DNA from: Nothopassalora personata
Lineage: Eukaryota > Ascomycota > Dothideomycetes > Mycosphaerellales > Mycosphaerellaceae
Assembly: GCA_033816765.1 (NCBI GenBank)
Contig: CM066295.1
Span: 1,736,001 to 1,800,000, forward strand
Length of the DNA: 64,000 bases
Direction of reading: 5' to 3'
Each line of letters starts with the position of its first letter. The first letter of the stretch is position 1. Positions 54,489 to 64,000 of the stretch are shown piece by piece. The notes beneath the pieces are model-generated. The model saw only the letters and a list, made by a program, of their open reading frames with translations, was not told the origin of the DNA and did not search any database. Both the position numbers and the translations under genes were made by a program.

Positions 54489-55094
54489 CTGGCGCGCGCT
54501 GTGATGATGAGGTCGTACGGATATGAGGCAGGCGAGTGATGCTCACGACCCGACCAGAGATCGACGGTTCACGCGGAGCATCACTCATGAAGACATGTGC
54601 ACAAAGCAGAAGGTGAGCTCAAATGAATAGTGGCGATGCCCGTTCTGCTTACGCATCCCCTCATACGCGGCACGGCACTGCCGCTGCAGAGCTAAGTGTG
54701 TTGACGTCAGAACGAGGATGGCCTGCGCGGCCAGTCGGACTTCAGTTGGAAGGGCCGGCATCGACGAGGGCGAAAGTCTTGACCAGCTTGGACTGTCAAT
54801 CTCGGAGCACTATCAAGCGAGCCCTTTCACTCGTGTTGGCATCAACTTCCTTGCAGGACCACGCGCTTTGTTACCGTTCAGCCACACAAGCACCAGCTTG
54901 GCAGTCTATTTCTGCGCTCTAGTCGTACCGTAGGAGAACTCCCCCATGCAGGTGGCGATATTATCGTAATAGTAACAAGCGGTGGCACTCTCACAAACAG
55001 ATCTCCCGCAGTTGGAATCCTGGATGCCACACCGCAAGGCGATTGATATCTGTAGCCAGACCCCATTCATGGGTTACTCGGTGCATAATCGAGC
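54489..55094. other. Intergenic region, no gene recognised
   Basis: Contains the promoter side of the transporter gene; nothing else supported. Confidence 0.4.
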
Positions 55095-55715
55095 CGTATT
55101 ATTAGTCCGTGTAATTATAGTACGCCCTTCTTCTACCTCTAATGAACAGCTATATTTATGACTTCATATATAGGTCTCTTCTATAAACTAGATAGGCCTA
55201 AGTAGTACTACTTAAACTTTATAGAAGTATATATTAATAACGATATACTAATACTTTATAGCTACCTACACTGTCTTAATAGAGCTAAGATTAGAGCTAT
55301 TAGGTAGCTACTAGTTAATAGAATAATAAATATATAGATAATTAAAGAGAGCGTATATATAAATAGCTATATAGACTCTAGCTCTATTAATTAATAGCTA
55401 TATAGACTCTAGCTCTATTAATTAATAGCTACATAGACTCTAGCTCTATTAATTAGTAGCTGCATAGACTCTCGCTCTATCAATTATAACTATTAGATAG
55501 TAGTTATTATAGTACTAGTCTATATATCTTTTTAATTAAAATTAGAGGTATAATCTCCTCTATATTATTTTACCTATTATATAGTATAATAAAATAAAGA
55601 AGAGACTAATATAGATAAGTTATAAATAAGAGAAGATATATAGTATAGTATAGGCTGAGAAGTAGGTATATCCTTCTTAGTTAGAAATAGACAGGTAGAA
55701 GGAGAAATATAGACG
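55095..55715. repeat. AT-rich block A (RIP-like)
   Basis: About 620 bases dominated by TA steps, almost without CG, with sharp change to normal composition on both sides. It includes four 31-base tandem units. This is what heavily RIP-mutated repeat DNA looks like in ascomycetes; the original element cannot be read. Confidence 0.75.
55364..55486. repeat. Four copies of a 31-base tandem repeat
   Basis: Units start at 55364, 55395, 55426 and 55457, each of the form TAGCTATATAGACTCTAGCT plus CTATTAATTAA. Units 1 and 2 are identical. Units 3 and 4 carry mainly T-to-C or A-to-G type differences. Confidence 0.92.
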
Positions 55716-55957
55716 ATGCCTGGAGTCGTAGACGTAGATTTCCGATCTCCGCTAGAAGGCGCTTCGCTCCATATTAGACTTTCGGCCAGCCAAGTGTCCC
55801 TGCGTGAACTCTACGGCGTCTCTTGAACCTTCTGCCATAACCTACAGTAGCATTGGAAGCTGGAGTACTGGAATATTTCCACTGCTGCTGATTGGACTTT
55901 CGTTCTCATTGGTTGCTTGCGCGGTATTGACAGTCGAGAAGAAACAGAATTAGAAAC

Positions 55958-57669
55958 ATGACAAGCGCAAATTCGGCAGCTCACCACAGGGTGAAGAACA
56001 TCTGCTGTATCGGTGCTGGCTATGTCGTAAGTGTCTCACCGACATTGCTCGGTGCCTGACATAGCTGACAGACCAACTCGAACAGGGCGGACCCACAAGT
56101 GCGGTCATCGCTAAGGAGAATCCGCATATCTGCGTGACAGTCGTCGACCTCAGTGAAGCTCGTATTGCGGCGTGGAAGTCGCTGGCGCTTCCCATCTACG
56201 AGCCCGGTCTGTATGAAGTTGTGGAAGTAGCCAGAGACGGCACGGATGGTCGACAACCCAACTTCCACTTCTCAACCGACATCTCCAAGGCCATCGACGA
56301 GGCCGACTTGATCTTCATCGCCGTCAATACTCCAACCAAAACCGAAGGAATTGGGGCCGGCGGTGCATCCGATCTTGCCTATGTTGAGTCCGCCGCTAGG
56401 CGCATCGCAGAGGTGGCTACAAGCGACAAGATTATCGTCGAGAAATCGACAGTACCGTGTGGCACCGCCGACAATATTCGCGAGATTCTCGATGCACATG
56501 CTTCGCCCGAGATTCACTTCGACATTCTCTCCAACCCAGAGTTCCTGTCTGAGGGCACTGCTATGCATGACCTGCAACAACCCGATCGTATCCTCATTGG
56601 TTCATTGAAGGACAATCGAGGACGAGATGCTGCAGAAGCTCTACGTCAGGTGTACGCTTCGTGGGTACCAAAAGATCGCATCATCACCATCAATTTATGG
56701 TCATCGGAGCTGGCCAAGCTCGCGGCAAACTGCATGTTGGCGCAGCGCATCTCGAGCATCAACTCCTTGAGTGCCATTTGTGAGGCGACTGGCGCCAGCA
56801 TAGAGGAGCTGTCCTTTGCTGTCGGACTCGACACCAGAATCGGTCCAAAGATGCTGAAGTCGTCCGCTGGTTTCGGGGGCTCTTGCTTCAAGAAGGACGT
56901 TCTCAGTCTTGCCTATATCGCCGAGACATTGCATCTACCCGAGGTCTCTGCTTACTGGAAGTCCGTGGTCGACATCAACGAGTATCAGAAGGAGCGCTTC
57001 GCAAAGAGAATCACGAAGCGGCTATACAACACACTCCGCCTAAAAAAGATTGCCATCCTTGGCTTTGCTTACAAGAAGAATACCGGTGACACACGAGAGA
57101 GTGCTGCCATCACCATCGTTGGTCAGCTCATTGCTGAAGGTGCGAGAATCGCGATTTATGATCCACAAGTCTCGAAAGAGCAGATTCACCGGGACCTCAT
57201 TCAGGAGCATCCTGCAGAAGTGGTCAAGCAGCGAGTCCAAGTGTGTTTCGACGCTCTTTCAGCCTGCGCTGATGCAAGCGCGGTGGTCATCTTGACCGAA
57301 TGGGATGAGTTCAAGACCGATCGTGTGCCAATTGTTGCATCGGCCAACGGAACGATTCAGAAGCGAATCTTAGACAACAAGCTATCTGCAGGAGACTCGA
57401 TTTCGGACGTGGACAGCGAGTCTCTCGACAGTGGCCTTGTTACACCTGCGCAGTCCGACTCTGCTCATGGCTCATCGACCGACACCTCTGAGAGCAGTGA
57501 TGCCCCGCAAGCCGAGAAGCGGGTCGACTGGGTCGAGATTGCTAACTTAATGAAGCGACCACGACTTGTGTTCGACGGACGCAATGTCGTAAATGGTGAG
57601 AAGCTCGCGTCTCTGGGTTTCACAGTTGAGTGTGTTGGTAGAGCCACGACGCAGCGTAAGAGGTGGTAG
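55958..57669 (+). CDS. UDP-glucose 6-dehydrogenase
   Basis: Exons 55958-56026 and 56086-57669 give 550 residues; the intron is GTAAGT...AACAG. The Rossmann NAD motif is at residues 18-27 (IGAGYVGGPT). Further blocks are FIAVNTPTKT, VEKSTVPCGTADNI, ILSNPEFLSEGTAMHDL and PDRILIGS. The catalytic Cys is about residue 290 in GFGGSCFKKDVLSL. The C-terminal Rossmann domain has ILGFAYKKNTGDTRESAAIT and YDPQV. A Ser/Asp-rich insertion (about 445-490) precedes the final RPRLVFDGRNVV. The enzyme oxidises UDP-glucose to UDP-glucuronate with two NAD+, in the cytosol. It is flanked on both sides by AT-rich blocks (55095-55715 and 58500-59060) and by sugar-related genes. Confidence 0.96.
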
Positions 57670-58499
57670 GCCTATCGAGTGGGCCCTTAGCGGGCAGGGC
57701 CACTGTCTTACAGCATGATGGTGCTGCAGTACACGCAAGCTTTGTTACAAGACAGGCTTGCAGCACTGAGAACGGATGGGTTAGCGAGGCGTTCGTACTG
57801 CCTCATGAGTGGTCTGGCGGTACCACCTTCGGCGTTGAAAAGGAGGTCCATATCGTGCGGCGACACAAAACGAATAGACGATAATATAATCAATTGCAGT
57901 TCCATGAAAAGAGAGCTCATGAGAGAGATACATGTTGAATCTAATACTGTTATGGGCATCGGATCAAAGTAATCAACTACATTCCGAAACATCGCTTGTG
58001 CTTGCGGTTCCTTAAGATGCCTTGTGACATGAACCGCCCACAGGGGGTTGTCAAGATCCTCCGACAGTCGGCAAGACGCCCGTCAATTTCGAAAAGCTGT
58101 ACATATATTCAACGACATTCATCGCTACGAAACAAAGACTGGCTGACGGGCAATTGCGTAGCGCGTGAGATACTCCTAGTCTCGTACTGTAGCCTATCAT
58201 CGCCGCAGAGCTGGTGTAGATAAGCGAACCGAGCCCTACTGTGGATTCTGTTAAGTGTATCTTGCGCACCCCTGTGCTGCCACGCAAGCAGACTCGCACG
58301 TTCTGTGGTTCATCAGAAGTGTATCTCGCTTCCTACAATCCTTGTGCCTTCGTGCTTAGATCACTAGGCGTTTGCCGGAGCACATCTCCCACGGATCTGC
58401 CTAGCCGCCGACTGTTGACCACTTGCTTCCGAAAGCTTAGCTGTTTACGTAGAGTCGTCTTACGAGGTGTCGCGTTCTTAGCGTGTCTTAGCGTAATTT
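57670..58499. other. Intergenic region, no gene recognised
   Basis: The 3' flank of the UDP-glucose dehydrogenase gene; nothing else supported. Confidence 0.4.
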
Positions 58500-59060
58500 G
58501 AGCCTATTTAAGTACGTATAGTCGTGATATATACTACTATATATACCTGTCCACTATTACAAGTAAGAATAAGAAGTATAGTATATTGTATAATATAGGA
58601 GAAAATTATACTAATATTAAAAGTTAGAGTTATTACTATAGTAATTAAGTCTAGGATATATATATATACATCACTACTTAGTAGGTTTATATATATTTCA
58701 AAAGTAGATAGTATATTATATATATTAAGAGTTAAAGGTACTATAAATAAAAAGGCTATAGATAACTTATTAAATTCACCTAATTTTTAGTAGCTACTAC
58801 TTTAGATTCAATAGGCTATAGTCTAAATATATACTTAGATTAAAACTATTTTTACTTCTAAGCTAGAGTCTTACTATAATACTATTAATTTAAAGACTAC
58901 TTTATAATACTATAGTATACCTATACCTATAGAGGGTAGCTGTTAGTCTTTAAATCTCTAAATAATATAATAGAGTAAAGTAATTAGTAAAATTAGCAAT
59001 AGTAAAGTTTCTTGCGTAATATAAGGTAAGAGGTATATAATAATAATACCTTTCAGAGGC
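58500..59060. repeat. AT-rich block B (RIP-like)
   Basis: About 560 bases of very AT-rich, CG-poor sequence with many TATA runs. Like block A it looks like RIP-degraded repeat DNA; no detailed match between the two blocks was seen. Confidence 0.7.
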
Positions 59061-59959
59061 TTCAAACCAGCTAGATTTACAACAAATGCAAAAACACGCG
59101 ACTAGGATAATCGACTTACGATAATGTGAGTTATATAGTAGTAAATTACAGGCTTGGCATCCACGCACGCGAACGCATGCGAGGGACGTTATTCGCACGC
59201 AGGTATCTAGCCCATCGCGACGCACCATCCTCTGGTCGTCTCACCTTGGTATTTGCACTGCGCCACGCCCCTGGCAGCATAGCCACTCACTGGGCTGCGT
59301 AAGCATGCTGCCGTCTTTTGGAAGTCCAGGCCGCTACTGCAATCTTGATATTGAGAATGGAGTCCTCGCAGGAGCGCAATGCCTGGCAGCACCGCGCGGC
59401 GAGCATGAGCACCTCTCACAGTCTCCGCTTGATTTGACGTTGACGTGGTACAGCAGTCCTTCAAGCAGCTCGGAAGTCCAGAACCAGATGCATGAGCCCG
59501 CGTGTCCCCATCAGAATCGATTTGGTACCAGGTCACTCTAATATGCACCTCGCAGGCGTTCCGGCCAGACGAGGACCGAAATGAGCGCGGTGCGAAGATG
59601 GGGCCGAAGTAAGCACAGCGCGCGCTTGAGTGGCGGCAATACGCTCGTACGATTCCTTTGCTAGTCTTGCGACACGCGACTAGCAAGTCGGGTCTTCGTC
59701 ACAAGGGTCAAGCCAAGGCCTCCTATCTCAGGCGTTTCTGCAGCACTCTCGTCCCTCTGTGTCTCGATTTCCTCCTCGCACGGTACTGGCTTGCTCGTGC
59801 TTAGTCTTTCTTTCTTTTCCCATGAATTCAAGGGTACCGGGGATCTCCTCCCTCCGCCGTGGTTCTGCCCTCATATGTCATTCGCTTAGCACAATCAGCA
59901 CTTTTGCGCGAAACCTCATTGCTTGCACATCGAGCCTTATTACTTCAACAAACCGGCGC
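59061..59959. other. Upstream region of the glycosyltransferase-like gene
   Basis: No gene supported. The reading frame of the next gene is open back to 59759 without a clear need for the extra residues. Confidence 0.4.
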
Positions 59960-61507
59960 ATGGACGTTATGCACCCCGTCAAACGACTCAGCTTACTGGC
60001 GGTAGTGGCATTTTGTACTTTACTCGGCCCATTCTTCTTGAGATATCACTTCTCAGCAATTCGAGATACCTCATTGGAACACCTCAACACGCTCTCGAAA
60101 GGTAATGAGCAGACCAAGCACTTCCATCTAGTGTTGCCTGCCACCGGCCCGAACGAGCAGTTCTGCAAGCTACTGCTGAGTGCCGGCATCACTGGGTATC
60201 CAGAACCTATCTTCGTCGGCTGGGCGGGGCATGGGGTATACAACGGGACCGAGAGCCATCTGTTCAAGATTACGGAAACGCTAGCCTACCTGAGGTCATT
60301 GCCTCCAGCTGCAGATGATGACCTGGTACTCGTCCTTGATGCATATGACGTCTGGTTACAGCTCAGGCCCGATGTATTGATCGGTCGCTACTTCGATGTC
60401 CTTCGCAAGAATGATGAGCGCATCAAGGCTGAGGGCATCTATGGCAAGGAATATGGCGGTGCAATCATCAAGCACAGTATAGTGCAGGGTCCCGATAAGA
60501 TCCCCTGGCCTCAAGGAGACGAAGATGCTGCTAGTTGGGCAGTACCCGAGTCACCACTACCACGGAATGCCTTTGGACCTCTCACTGACACCGATATGTT
60601 CACGACCCGCCCCAGATGGCTCAACAGTGGCACCATTATGGGACCTGTCAAGGACATGAGGGCAATGTTCTCAGCGACCGCGGACATGCTGCGCAGGAAG
60701 TACGATTCGACCTGGGAGTTCCGGAACAGCGATCAGTACTACTTCGCCGAAGTCTGGGCCGAGCAGGAGGTCCGCAGGTTACAATTCCGGGACGGCGAGA
60801 ACTTCACGGCGCCAATAGTGAAGAGTGGGGGGACTGGTATCGTTCCATCCATACCTGAAGGCAGGAGGACAGAATTCGGCATCTGCTTGGACTATGAGAC
60901 CGAAATGTTCCAACCCGCTGCTGCATTCGACCGACACATCACTTGGATGAGGTTCAACGGCTCGACGCATTCAGTCTCTGGCTATCCCGGTGATGCGAAG
61001 GAGATAGGTCTAACTTTGCAAGAAGCGACATCGACGACACGCATCGATCAATGGAAACTGCAGGCAGACACGCTGAAGAGCGATGGGCCCTGGTCTGCAG
61101 CAAACCTCAACGATCTCCCTGGCATCCAAGAAGAAAGCTCTTGGGAGGATGTCATGCTCGGCGTCAACGTCGTCACACAGATCGCCTTTCCACTCTTCCA
61201 CGTAACTGGCGACAAGTCACTACGAGACCGTTGGTGGCCACGAATGTGGTTCCACCCCTGGAGCGAACGGCTGCTGAAAGCTGCGAAGCGAAAGCAAGCA
61301 AATAGTGAGGATCCCAGCACTATCTTGGTCCTGGATGGTGTGCGATACAAGCAAGCAAGACCGGATGGCAAAGAGTCGTACCGGGGTCCTGGTGCTGACG
61401 AGAAAGGTGGCGCCTGGAAAGCTGATGGTGAGTATGTGCCGTGGAAGAGTCTGTGTGCCCAGTTCGAGGACCAGATCTATTTAAGACACCAGAAAGGTCT
61501 GCCCTAG
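59960..61507 (+). CDS. Glycosyltransferase-like type II membrane protein
   Basis: The start at 59960 gives 515 residues and a single N-terminal membrane helix (MHPVKRLSLLAVVAFCTLLG), so the protein is probably a type II Golgi/ER protein; the frame is open upstream to 59759. Residues about 50-140 form a GT-A-like start: FHLVLPATGPNEQFCKLLLS, then DDLVLVLDAYDVWLQLRPDV with an acidic DAYD motif at 127-130. A second conserved part includes PRWLNSGTIMGPVKDMRAMF and FRNSDQYYFAEVWAEQEVRR. The arrangement (xxDAYDV... LNSGxxxG... DDQxxF-like) recalls the PLOD/GT25-like glycosyltransferases and a fungal family of unknown product. The donor may be a UDP-sugar. A broken paralogue is at 51425-52500. Confidence 0.78.
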   Translation: MDVMHPVKRLSLLAVVAFCTLLGPFFLRYHFSAIRDTSLEHLNTLSKGNEQTKHFHLVLPATGPNEQFCKLLLSAGITGYPEPIFVGWAGHGVYNGTESHLFKITETLAYLRSLPPAADDDLVLVLDAYDVWLQLRPDVLIGRYFDVLRKNDERIKAEGIYGKEYGGAIIKHSIVQGPDKIPWPQGDEDAASWAVPESPLPRNAFGPLTDTDMFTTRPRWLNSGTIMGPVKDMRAMFSATADMLRRKYDSTWEFRNSDQYYFAEVWAEQEVRRLQFRDGENFTAPIVKSGGTGIVPSIPEGRRTEFGICLDYETEMFQPAAAFDRHITWMRFNGSTHSVSGYPGDAKEIGLTLQEATSTTRIDQWKLQADTLKSDGPWSAANLNDLPGIQEESSWEDVMLGVNVVTQIAFPLFHVTGDKSLRDRWWPRMWFHPWSERLLKAAKRKQANSEDPSTILVLDGVRYKQARPDGKESYRGPGADEKGGAWKADGEYVPWKSLCAQFEDQIYLRHQKGLP

Positions 61508-61928
61508 ATGGAGGCTCGTAACGACAGTTTCATCTCGTTGAAGCGTTCAGCGATTGCATTAGGTGACAATGGGATCACGAGGGTTTTTCGATCGGTGGTA
61601 GTGCTGGGCAGCACGTCTTGCCTCACGGGAATTGACATCGACATCGACAGGCGTTTAGTACGGTGGAGGATTGGTTCGGCCCAAAGTTGCTCGAGCTTGC
61701 AAGTGGTTGGGCCTACTGGAGGAGTTTACATTCACTCCAAGCTCAAGGCGCGTGCGGGACCTTGCATTCACCAAGTGCGACAAAGCTCACACGACCGAAA
61801 CATTTGCCGGATAAAAGCAGGCTTTGATCTCCCTTTCCTCTAACTCCACCAACATACCACTTCGACGAAAGCCTACCTTCAACACATCCATCGTCGACCC
61901 TCGTCAGACATCCAACACGAGAGATAAG
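61508..61928. other. Intergenic region, no gene recognised
   Basis: Nothing supported; it includes a short leader before the next small gene. Confidence 0.4.
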
Positions 61929-62297
61929 ATGAGCCAAAGCCCAGTAGAAAAAGAAGCCACTGCGCAAGCGAAGACACCGCGTAAGACTCAGCTCATGATG
62001 GCAGTCACTGCCTCATCGACCCCGAGCACTTCTACCGGCTACCAGAAGCACAACTACAGGCTGTCGGATCACAGCCCCAAAAGCTACGACGACGCGATCC
62101 AAAGGGCGGTTGACGAGCAACTCTTCCGGGAACTGAATGGCACCGTCCCGCCCGAATTCCGAGACGACGGCCATAACACTGCCGCCGCGCCAGGTCTGTC
62201 GGCCTTGGAGGTTGCTGAGAGCCGAGCTCAACAAGTGCTGGATGAGCAGCTTGCTACATCGACTGCTTCTTGCGTGGTGTCGAGCAAGATTAAGTAA
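61929..62297 (+). CDS. Small hypothetical protein
   Basis: The Met at 61929 (MSQSPVEKEATAQAKTPRKT) gives 122 residues; the frame is open upstream to 61824, but the leader there is pyrimidine-rich and looks untranslated. The protein is polar and acidic, with a helical part SYDDAIQRAVDEQLFRELNG and EVAESRAQQVLDEQLATSTA. There is no signal peptide or membrane segment. Not recognised; it could be a lineage-specific gene. Confidence 0.45.
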   Translation: MSQSPVEKEATAQAKTPRKTQLMMAVTASSTPSTSTGYQKHNYRLSDHSPKSYDDAIQRAVDEQLFRELNGTVPPEFRDDGHNTAAAPGLSALEVAESRAQQVLDEQLATSTASCVVSSKIK

Positions 62298-63079
62298 GGC
62301 GGGTCGGACGCAGAAGAAACTCGCTTCCTTAAGGGTGCCGTCAATGGAGAGGATGAGGTCGAGAGAAAGTCGAGCGAGTGAGGCGACTAGTTGGACTGAG
62401 GCAGGAGCGCGAAAGTGATCGTTAGCTATCCGGATGATGGTGGAACTACTAGAAACGAAGCACGGCTTTCCGAAGGAGCAGCTTGAGTCTGAAAATGCGT
62501 CGCTTAAAAGCCGTACATCAAAGCAGTCTCCGTCTCCAGGCTTTACGTCCTGAACTCACGGATGTGTCAAATAAGTAAGTGTACACAACCGCCGTCAATG
62601 CTTGCTCCAAGTCCCCAGTCTCTCCCTCATTCACTCAAGCCCGTCCCTTCCTCCCTTGATGTAATCGCAGCCTAGACTGAATTGATGTCTGCAATCACTG
62701 CGATCTTCGTCAGTGCACGAAACCGAAGTAGGTGAGAACATCCTCATCCAACTTCAACTTTGGATCGTACTCTGGATTGGCCCGTGGGAGATTGCTGGTC
62801 ATAGAGGGTGCGGCTAATGTTGTCGCCATGATGGCAGACGGGAAGAAAATGCCGAGGTGCATAGTGTACACTGATCCGATTCCTGTAGAGACTCAGTAAA
62901 AGCAATCTGTACGAAGTATAATGGTTTTAAGCAGGATATATAACTTATCTCTGCGTTGGTGCTTCACTCCAGTAGGCCGGCAACACGCTCGTTTTCTGCC
63001 ACGAATTATAGGAGTGACAGCGCTGAGCGCATGTGGGAGGACTTTGATGTCGCATGTAGAACGGGCTGTAGTAGTAGTG
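62298..63079. other. Intergenic region, no gene recognised
   Basis: No supported gene on either strand. Confidence 0.4.
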
Positions 63080-63830
63080 TCACGGCGTACCAGCATCGGG
63101 TAGTGTGTCACCACCTTGGGCGACGCTAATGATTTCCAGATATACACACGCGCACCTTCCATCCTTCGTTTCGGTGGCGGCGCGGTGTCTACGTGCTCTC
63201 ATCTTCGACCGCATGCATCTTCGCCAGATCATGCACCTTGTCCATCGCCTTTGAATGATTCTCCGCCTCCAATCACTTCTCAACCTCTCCATCGGACCCC
63301 CCACCTTCGCCTCCTTCATCCTCCTATTCGCCTTCTCGACATCCCCATCACTCCGCGTGCCGAAGATGAACATCAAAGCATCTAGAGAGCCCGTGTAAAT
63401 GCTGAAGCATATCAGTTCAGACATACCCTTCCTGTGCTTGCCAAAACGAAGCCATCCCGCTACATTGAGGTCCACGACCGCGAGGGCCGCCATCAGGGGA
63501 ATGGTGATGGGTTCGTGGGATTTCGTGTATTCCCTTTGATCCGGCGAACTGTATGGAGCCAAAGACAGAGGAAGATGGCGAGTGCCAGAGAAAAGACTGC
63601 GGGTCCGCCATGGGGGTTGCATTGGCCGGGTCGGTGTCCGATCGGGGATGGGAGGCCCATTGCAACGTTTCAGGTTGCGTTGGGGAGTTTTGATGGTGAG
63701 CTGGCTTGGCGTAAGATTGCTGTGATCTTGATGGAGGTACAACTGATGGTCGGCATGGAAAATGCCAGGTTCTGCATCGTGGCCGCCTGGCAGCTATGGA
63801 TAGACATTTCGGAATTGCTGATGCCATGTT
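63080..63830 (-). CDS. Uncertain membrane protein gene
   Basis: Several minus-strand frames contain membrane-like segments that could be exons of one gene: GGPAVFSLALAIFLCLWLHT in one frame (about 63606-63540), and ITIPLMAALAVVDLNVAGWL with GWLRFGKHRKGM in another (63510-63420). The latter frame continues to 63080 with a stretch rich in Arg. The two segments could be joined by a short intron around 63540-63510, but no clean GT-AG pair was identified. The gene is not recognised and the coordinates are provisional. Confidence 0.35.
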
Positions 63831-63968
63831 GATGTTGTGCTGAGCAGCTATATTGACCGGAGTGGAGTGCGCCCCTTGTTTCGATATCTCTTGTAGACCT
63901 TCGCTCATCTGTCGTTACCTAGGTGACATCCACTTCCCGTTTACAATTCCTTTTTCCTACTCCACTCC

Positions 63969-64000
<32 letters not shown>
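63969..64000. repeat. CTG/TGC trinucleotide microsatellite at the window edge
   Basis: About ten uninterrupted CTG-type units run to the last base, so its full length is unknown. Confidence 0.95.

Noticed and set aside
59207..59686. 159-codon minus-strand frame upstream of the glycosyltransferase-like gene
   Set aside because: No recognisable family and no gene structure; adjoining AT-rich DNA makes boundaries arbitrary.
1..64000. CRISPR array or bacterial operon signals
   Set aside because: No regularly spaced repeats with unique spacers; introns and gene families show eukaryotic fungal DNA.

Overview
The window looks like nuclear DNA of a filamentous ascomycete, most likely a dothideomycete (inference). 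Genes carry short GT-AG introns of about 40 to 120 bases. Many encode typical filamentous-fungal families: ascomycete laccase, F-box/2EXR proteins, small secreted proteins, a GPI-type cysteine-rich protein and fungal membrane transporters. AT-rich blocks and transition-biased repeats resemble repeat-induced point mutation (RIP). All calls come from reading the sequence; no database search was run.

Layout. 0-2.5 kb: divergent housekeeping pair, XAP5/FAM50 (minus) and a TTC1-like TPR protein (plus). 3.5-12.6 kb: decayed accessory DNA with a nucleoside hydrolase pseudogene, a 2EXR-like gene, a cysteine-rich GPI-type gene, a tyrosinase pseudogene, an F-box gene, a mitochondrial nad2 insertion (NUMT), a cytochrome P450 pseudogene and a MITE with about 60-base inverted repeats. 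13.0-15.0 kb: a complete four-exon laccase. 16.6-17.3 kb: a secreted protein. 17.3-21.4 kb: gene-poor, with 2EXR-like relics. 21.5-25.5 kb: a DDHD phospholipase and a small membrane protein. 26-31 kb: an unrecognised gene or relic and an MFS transporter. 31.5-34.3 kb: a U1A/U2B''-like spliceosomal protein and a repeat-bearing secreted wall protein. 34.8-36.6 kb: two decayed BTB genes. 38.7-42.2 kb: a divergent pair of nuclear genes for mitochondrial proteins (ATP25 and uS5m). 42.7-45.2 kb: a GH3 beta-xylosidase pseudogene. 46.4-48.3 kb: an F-box gene and a small secreted protein. 48.3-51.4 kb: repeats and apparently gene-free DNA. 51.4-61.5 kb: a sugar-related group made of a broken glycosyltransferase-like gene, a TPT-family transporter, UDP-glucose dehydrogenase between two AT-rich blocks, and an intact paralogue of the broken glycosyltransferase. 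The last 2.5 kb holds small uncertain genes and ends in a CTG-type microsatellite.

Two themes stand out. First, gene decay: at least seven recognisable genes are broken by stops, frameshifts or deletions (nucleoside hydrolase, tyrosinase, P450, two BTB, GH3, glycosyltransferase-like), next to intact housekeeping genes. Second, the UDP-glucose dehydrogenase, TPT transporter and glycosyltransferase-like genes sit together and could form a glycan pathway: UDP-glucuronate supply, nucleotide-sugar transport, transfer. That functional link is inference.
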